10,193 nt of DNA, taken from contig DDPR01000018.1 of assembly GCA_002342295.1 (NCBI GenBank), positions 1-10,193 on the forward strand. Reading direction: 5' to 3'. This document shows, piece after piece, positions 6,448-10,193 of the stretch (positions are counted from its first letter, which is position 1; each line of letters opens with the position of its first letter). This DNA is from Burkholderiales bacterium UBA2463. Lineage in GTDB: Bacteria; Pseudomonadota; Gammaproteobacteria; Burkholderiales; Burkholderiaceae_A. The notes under the pieces are model-generated. The model was not told where the DNA came from and did not search any database. It was given only the letters and a program-made list of their open reading frames with translations. A program made the translations under genes and the position numbers.

Positions 6448-7227
6448 CTATAAGTCTTTCTTTTCGGCCTCGGCAAACAAAACCACCTTTGCACCGTGGG
6501 ATTTTTGCCACAGGTAGACAGCATAGCCCGACACACCATAGGCCGAGACCAGCAGAAACAGCATGGTCGGCGGATCTTGCGAGATGAGCACCAGTAGCAA
6601 CGCGCCTATTGCAATGAAAATAAATGGAACACTGCGGCGCAGGTTGATGTCCTTGAAGCTGTAGAAAGGCACGCTACTCACCATGGTGACCCCAGCGTAG
6701 ACCGTCAGACCCCAGACCAACCAACGCAGGTCGGCCACTGCTTGCGTCATAAATCGAGTCTCTCGAAGGTCGGTCACCAGCCAGACCAGTCCTGCAACCA
6801 GCGCGGCGGCAGCCGGACTTGGCAGACCCTGAAAAAACCGTTTGTCGATCACCGATGCATTGGTGTTGAAGCGAGCCAATCGAAGCGCCGCGCCAGCCAC
6901 ATAGATAAAGGCTGCCAGCCAACCAAGTTTGCCCATCCCCTGGAGAGCCCATTCGTAGACAATCAGAGCAGGCGCCACCCCAAAGGAGACCATGTCCGCA
7001 AGGCTGTCATAGTTCGCGCCAAAATCGGATGTGGTGTTCGTCAGGCGGGCTACTCGGCCATCGAGACTGTCCAGAACCATCGCAACGAAGATCGCCACAG
7101 CAGCCTGAGTGAACTGGCTGTTCATCGCCATCACGATGGCGTAGAAGCCACTGAAAAGGCAGGCCGTCGTGAAGAGATTGGGCAGCAGATAAATACTCTG
7201 CCGTCGCCGAGCCTTAGGGGGTTGCAT
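6448..7227 (-). CDS. pssA: CDP-diacylglycerol--serine O-phosphatidyltransferase
   Basis: PssA makes phosphatidylserine from CDP-diacylglycerol and L-serine in the inner membrane. This is the membrane-embedded CDP-alcohol phosphatidyltransferase type, unlike the peripheral E. coli enzyme. From the ATG at 7227 the product has 259 residues. A short basic N-terminus (KARRRQ) leads to LLPNLFTTA and the first membrane segment. The family signature DG(x2)AR(x8)G(x3)D(x3)D is complete, with D56, G57, A60, R61, G70, D74 and D78. Several further hydrophobic segments follow to residue 245. A second ATG at 7236 would add 3 residues. The frame stays open to 7518, but that part overlaps psd and encodes nothing conserved. 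Both ATGs lie inside the end of psd, so the two genes overlap and are probably translationally coupled. Confidence 0.96.
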   Translation of the reverse strand: MQPPKARRRQSIYLLPNLFTTACLFSGFYAIVMAMNSQFTQAAVAIFVAMVLDSLDGRVARLTNTTSDFGANYDSLADMVSFGVAPALIVYEWALQGMGKLGWLAAFIYVAGAALRLARFNTNASVIDKRFFQGLPSPAAAALVAGLVWLVTDLRETRFMTQAVADLRWLVWGLTVYAGVTMVSSVPFYSFKDINLRRSVPFIFIAIGALLLVLISQDPPTMLFLLVSAYGVSGYAVYLWQKSHGAKVVLFAEAEKKDL

Positions 7228-7906
7228 GGACTCCATCTTGGGCTGACGGCGGCCAGTGCGCAAGAGCCGTTGCGTGGGCGAGGACCACCTCACCGACGGC
7301 CACGAGCGGCTGGCTGCCTCTGGGTAGATAGACATCCACCCTCGACCCAAAACGGATAAATCCATAGCGCGAGCCGCGAAGAAGCTGATCGCCCTCCCGC
7401 ACGTAGCAGAGGATGCGACGGGCCACCAGGCCAGCAATCTGAACGCAACTGAGTTGACGCCCCTTGTCATCCTCCAAGAGCAGCGCATTGCGCTCATTCT
7501 CGATCGAGGCCTTGTCAAAGGATGCGTTCACGAACCGACCCGGGGTATAGAGCACCCGACGCACCGTGGCCGCAACTGGGGATCGGTTGGAGTGGACGTT
7601 AAACACGTTCATGAAGACGCTGATTTTTACCGTCTCGAGGCCCGAGAAGGGGTCTCGGGCGGGGCCGACGTAGACGATGCGTCCGTCCGCGGGGCTGGCG
7701 ATCGCCTCCTCATCGGCACACGGCACCCGAGCAGGATCTCGAAAGAACTGCACAACAAAGAGGGCCACCAGCCAGAGCAGGGCCCCCACGTAACCCCATT
7801 CGAGAAACGAGCCGACCGCCGCAGTTCCCACGGTGAGCGCCACGAACGGCCATCCCTCTCGGGCGATGAGGGGATGGGGATAGCGAGGAACGTCAACGCG
7901 GCTGAT
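7214..7906 (-). CDS. psd: Phosphatidylserine decarboxylase, apparently non-canonical (ATC) start
   Basis: Psd decarboxylates phosphatidylserine to phosphatidylethanolamine using a pyruvoyl group made by self-cleavage. This is the short proteobacterial type. From 7906 it has 230 residues: the conserved YPHPLIAREGWPF (9-21), a hydrophobic anchor (about 22-53), QFFRDP, SPADG with D74, VHSNRSP with H105, and FGSRVDVYLP, where cleavage before S188 would generate the pyruvoyl. These three residues form the expected D-H-S set. The first usual start codon in frame is GTG at 7843, which would delete the conserved N-terminal block. Between the in-frame stop within ilvC and that GTG there is no ATG, GTG or TTG. 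The best candidate is ATC at 7906-7904, 8 nt after AAGG. A base error or rare initiation are both possible. The gene overlaps pssA and follows ilvC by 10 nt. Confidence 0.9.
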   Translation of the reverse strand: MSRVDVPRYPHPLIAREGWPFVALTVGTAAVGSFLEWGYVGALLWLVALFVVQFFRDPARVPCADEEAIASPADGRIVYVGPARDPFSGLETVKISVFMNVFNVHSNRSPVAATVRRVLYTPGRFVNASFDKASIENERNALLLEDDKGRQLSCVQIAGLVARRILCYVREGDQLLRGSRYGFIRFGSRVDVYLPRGSQPLVAVGEVVLAHATALAHWPPSAQDGVHATP

Positions 7907-7913
7907 GTTGATA

Positions 7914-7919
7914 CCCTTA
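7914..7919 (-). promoter_or_regulatory. Ribosome binding site proposed for psd
   Basis: TAAGGG overlaps the ilvC stop codon and lies 7 nt before the ATC at 7906. No other plausible Shine-Dalgarno sequence precedes the conserved psd N-terminus. It supports initiation close to 7906, whatever the exact codon. Confidence 0.5.
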
Positions 7920-8933
7920 GTTCCGCGACTGATCGACGAGTTTATTGGCCTTGATCCAAGGCATCATCGCCCGGAGGCGCTCGCCCACCTGCTCAATCTG
8001 GTGCTCAGCCGTGAGGCGGCGACGCGACTGGAGCACGGGCGCGCCGGCACGGTTCTCAAGAATGAACTCCTTCGCGTACTCGCCGGTTTGTATGCGGTGA
8101 AGACACTCACGCATGGCCTCCTTGGCCTGCGGGCCGACAACGCGAGGTCCCGTCACATACTCGCCGAACTCCGCATTGTTCGAGATCGAGTAGTTCATGT
8201 TGGCAATGCCGCCCTCGTAGATAAGGTCAACAATGAGCTTGAGTTCGTGTAAGCACTCAAAGTAGGCCATCTCAGGTGCGTAGCCGGCCTCCACGAGGGT
8301 CTCAAATCCGGCCTTGATGAGCTCCACGGTTCCACCGCAGAGCACCGCCTGCTCACCGAAGAGGTCAGTCTCCGTCTCCTCACGAAAATTCGTCTGGATG
8401 ATGCCGGCCTTCCCGCCCCCAATAGCGCATGCATAGGCCAAGGCCATATCACGAGCGCGTCCGCTGTTATCGTGGTGGACCGCGATAAGACAGGGCACGC
8501 CTCCCCCGAGGGTGTAGGTGTGGCGCACGGTGTGGCCCGGAGCCTTGGGCGCAATCATGATGACGTCTAGATCGGCGCGGGGAACCACTTGGCCGTAGTG
8601 CACATTGAAGCCGTGGGCAAAGGCGAGCGCAGCGCCATTCTTGATATGAGGAGCGACATCGCCGCTGTAAACCGCTGCGATGTTCTCATCCGGCATCAGC
8701 ATCATGACCAGGTCTGCGCCATGAACCGCGTCACGGACCTCTGCCACCTTGATCCCCGCCTTCTCAACCTTGGGCCAGGACGGGCCACCCTTGCGAACAC
8801 CCACTACCACATCAACACCACTGTCATGGAGATTCTGGGCATGTGCATGGCCCTGCGAGCCGTAGCCCAGGATGGCGACCTTTTTTCCTTTGAGCAGGGA
8901 GAGATCACAGTCCTTATCGTAGAAGACATTCAT
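7917..8933 (-). CDS. ilvC: Ketol-acid reductoisomerase (NADP+), class I
   Basis: IlvC converts 2-acetolactate and 2-aceto-2-hydroxybutyrate to dihydroxy acids, the second common step of valine, isoleucine and leucine synthesis. The product has 338 residues, the short class I form. The N-terminal Rossmann domain holds GYGSQGHAHAQN (23-34), with the cofactor loop VRKGGPSW (46-53) whose Arg and Ser suit NADPH. H107 and K130 (in IAPKAPGHTVR) are present. The C-terminal knotted domain has ETDLFGEQ with metal ligands D190 and E194, YFECLHELKLIVDLIYEGG with E226 and E230, and NYSISNNAEFG with S251. All catalytic positions are intact. The ATG has AGGA 8 nt upstream. It lies 24 nt after ilvH, so co-transcription is likely, and its stop overlaps the proposed psd ribosome binding site. 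Confidence 0.98.
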   Translation of the reverse strand: MNVFYDKDCDLSLLKGKKVAILGYGSQGHAHAQNLHDSGVDVVVGVRKGGPSWPKVEKAGIKVAEVRDAVHGADLVMMLMPDENIAAVYSGDVAPHIKNGAALAFAHGFNVHYGQVVPRADLDVIMIAPKAPGHTVRHTYTLGGGVPCLIAVHHDNSGRARDMALAYACAIGGGKAGIIQTNFREETETDLFGEQAVLCGGTVELIKAGFETLVEAGYAPEMAYFECLHELKLIVDLIYEGGIANMNYSISNNAEFGEYVTGPRVVGPQAKEAMRECLHRIQTGEYAKEFILENRAGAPVLQSRRRLTAEHQIEQVGERLRAMMPWIKANKLVDQSRN

Positions 8934-8957
8934 GGCGTGAGTCCTTTCAAAAAATAG

Positions 8958-9449
8958 TTAAGCCCGCAGGACGCGCTCTCCGCGCGAGATGCCGGAACTT
9001 CCAGTGCGGACGGTTTCGAGGATTGCGGTCTGATCGAGTGCTGCGATGAATGCATCAAGCTTGCTGCTATCTCCCGTCAGCTCAATGGTGTAGCTGGCAT
9101 CGGTTACATCGATGATTCGACCTCGGAAAATATCCGCCATCCGCTTCATCTCCTCTCGATCTTTGCCCGCAGCCCGAACCTTAATGAGCATGAGCTCACG
9201 CTCGATGTGGGGATGATCGGAAAGGTCGATCACCTTCACCACCTCGATGAGACGGTTTAGATGCTTGGTGATCTGCTCAATCACATCGTCGGACCCCCGC
9301 GTCACGATGGTCATCCGAGAGAGCGAGGCGTCCTCGGTGGGTGCAACCGTCAGGCTCTCAATGTTGTACCCGCGCGCAGAGAAGAGGCCCACCACACGGG
9401 AGAGCGCGCCAGGTTCGTTTTCCAGCAAGAGGGAAATCACGTGTCTCAT
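8958..9449 (-). CDS. ilvH: Acetolactate synthase small (regulatory) subunit
   Basis: IlvH activates the catalytic subunit of acetolactate synthase and usually confers feedback inhibition by valine. The product has 163 residues, matching the E. coli IlvH length. The N-terminal ACT domain (about 3-78) contains LLENEPGALSRVVGLF and RGYNIESLTVAPTED. N11, G14 and N29, the positions linked to valine binding in E. coli IlvH, are all kept, so valine sensitivity is likely. The second domain (about 85-160) carries ELMLIKV and the usual IIDV...TIELTG pattern. I chose the ATG at 9449 because AGGAGG lies 6 nt upstream and homologues begin there; the frame extends 10 codons further only into the end of ilvB. 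The ilvB stop is 10 nt upstream. Confidence 0.97.
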   Translation of the reverse strand: MRHVISLLLENEPGALSRVVGLFSARGYNIESLTVAPTEDASLSRMTIVTRGSDDVIEQITKHLNRLIEVVKVIDLSDHPHIERELMLIKVRAAGKDREEMKRMADIFRGRIIDVTDASYTIELTGDSSKLDAFIAALDQTAILETVRTGSSGISRGERVLRA

Positions 9450-9459
9450 CAGCCCCCTC

Positions 9460-10193
9460 CTACAGATCTTCTGAGCCAAGCAGCATGTCGGTAAGGCCCT
9501 TGCCCGCCTGGACCATTGGCCACACGTTTTCGGTCTGGTCCGTAATGAAATCCATGAAGACCAGTCGATCCCTCATGGCAAACGCCTCCTTGAGAACGGG
9601 CTCGACATCGGCGGGTTTGTCGATGCGGAACCCCACATGACCGTATGACTCAGCCAGCTTCACGAAGTCGGGGAGCGAGTCCATATAGGACTCAGAGTAG
9701 CGACTGCCGTACTCGATCTCTTGCCACTGCCGCACCATGCCGAGGTAGCGATTGTTGAGGTTGACCACTTTTACGGGGAGCCGATACTGCTGACAGGTAG
9801 ACAACTCCTGAATATTCATCTGGATCGAGGCTTCGCCCGTGATGCACACCACCTCAGAATCGGGGTTGGCAAACTTCACACCCATGGCGTAGGGCAGACC
9901 CACCCCCATGGTTCCGAGACCGCCCGAGTTGATCCACCGTCGGGGCTTATCGAAGTGGTAGTACTGCGCGGCCCACATCTGGTGCTGGCCCACATCCGAG
10001 GTGACAAAGGCATCCCCGTGGGTGAGACGCCACACGGCCTCAACAACGGCCTGAGGCTTAATCACGTCTGTACTTGTCTTGTAGGCGAGGCAATTGAGGC
10101 CCCGCCACTCTTCGATCTGCTTCCACCACGCCTCGAGTGACTTGGCCTGAGGCTTGTGGCCAGAGGACATGAGCTCGGTGAGCTGGGTGAGCA
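9460..10193 (-). CDS. ilvB: Acetolactate synthase large (catalytic) subunit, 5' part outside window
   Basis: The large subunit uses thiamine diphosphate, Mg2+ and FAD to condense two pyruvates, or pyruvate and 2-ketobutyrate. Only the C-terminal 243 or so codons are present; the frame is open to the window edge. The ATG at 10170 is internal and not the true start. The ThDP-binding domain is recognisable from VTSDVGQHQMWAAQ, the SGGLGTMGVGLPYAMG block, then TGEASIQMNIQELSTC and LNNRYLGMVRQWQE. The last two form the ThDP/Mg motif. The motif starts GEA where most acetolactate synthases have GDG, although GEG is, as I recall, common in betaproteobacteria. The C-terminus, TDQTENVWPMV followed by a Gly-Lys-Gly segment, is typical. 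The symbol ilvI is used by some for the same gene when it is paired with ilvH. Confidence 0.96.
   Translation of the reverse strand, partial: LTQLTELMSSGHKPQAKSLEAWWKQIEEWRGLNCLAYKTSTDVIKPQAVVEAVWRLTHGDAFVTSDVGQHQMWAAQYYHFDKPRRWINSGGLGTMGVGLPYAMGVKFANPDSEVVCITGEASIQMNIQELSTCQQYRLPVKVVNLNNRYLGMVRQWQEIEYGSRYSESYMDSLPDFVKLAESYGHVGFRIDKPADVEPVLKEAFAMRDRLVFMDFITDQTENVWPMVQAGKGLTDMLLGSEDL

Noticed and set aside
7228..7518. Upstream extension of the pssA frame by nearly 100 codons
   Set aside because: It overlaps psd, is rich in Arg, Ser and Trp with no conservation signal, and PssA begins naturally at the ATG at 7227 or 7236.
9450..9479. Upstream start for ilvH adding 10 residues
   Set aside because: It overlaps the end of ilvB, and the AGGAGG site points to the ATG at 9449.
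1..10193. Search for mobile elements, CRISPR arrays, toxin-antitoxin pairs, defence genes or long repeats
   Set aside because: None seen; the whole window is accounted for by conserved core genes and short gaps.

Overview
The window is a compact block of conserved housekeeping genes. Every gene I can support lies on the minus strand, so transcription runs from position 10193 towards 1. The proteins look betaproteobacterial, most likely Burkholderiales. The evidence is the gene order (ilvB-ilvH-ilvC-psd-pssA-leuA-rpsO-pnp-tpiA-secG-tRNA-Leu-nuoA-nuoB), the short-type phosphatidylserine decarboxylase and the style of the IlvB C-terminus. The DNA is moderately GC-rich. I see no mobile element, CRISPR array, phage gene or sign of recent transfer. 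I also see no undescribed multi-gene system; the items worth checking are start codons, leaders and single residues.

Right part (about 10193-6448): the 3' portion of ilvB (acetolactate synthase catalytic subunit), ilvH (regulatory subunit) and ilvC (ketol-acid reductoisomerase) form a branched-chain amino acid cluster. It runs directly into psd and pssA, which make phosphatidylserine and convert it to phosphatidylethanolamine. Gaps are 0-24 nt and psd overlaps pssA, so this looks like one transcript. psd has no ATG, GTG or TTG in front of its conserved N-terminus and may start at ATC.

Middle (6447-4680): a 235-nt gap holding only weak leader-like structure precedes leuA (2-isopropylmalate synthase). 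LeuA draws 2-ketoisovalerate from the IlvB/H/C pathway (IlvD is not in the window) towards leucine.

Left part (4679-1): rpsO (S15) has a plausible promoter of its own. It is followed by an intrinsic terminator or attenuator, then pnp (polynucleotide phosphorylase, TTG start), tpiA, secG, a complete tRNA-Leu(GAG), nuoA and the 5' part of nuoB. The tRNA sits in a 148-nt space between secG and nuoA with no visible terminator on either side, so it is probably cut out of a longer transcript.

All gaps are shorter than 300 nt; the longest are pssA-leuA (235 nt) and leuA-rpsO (125 nt).
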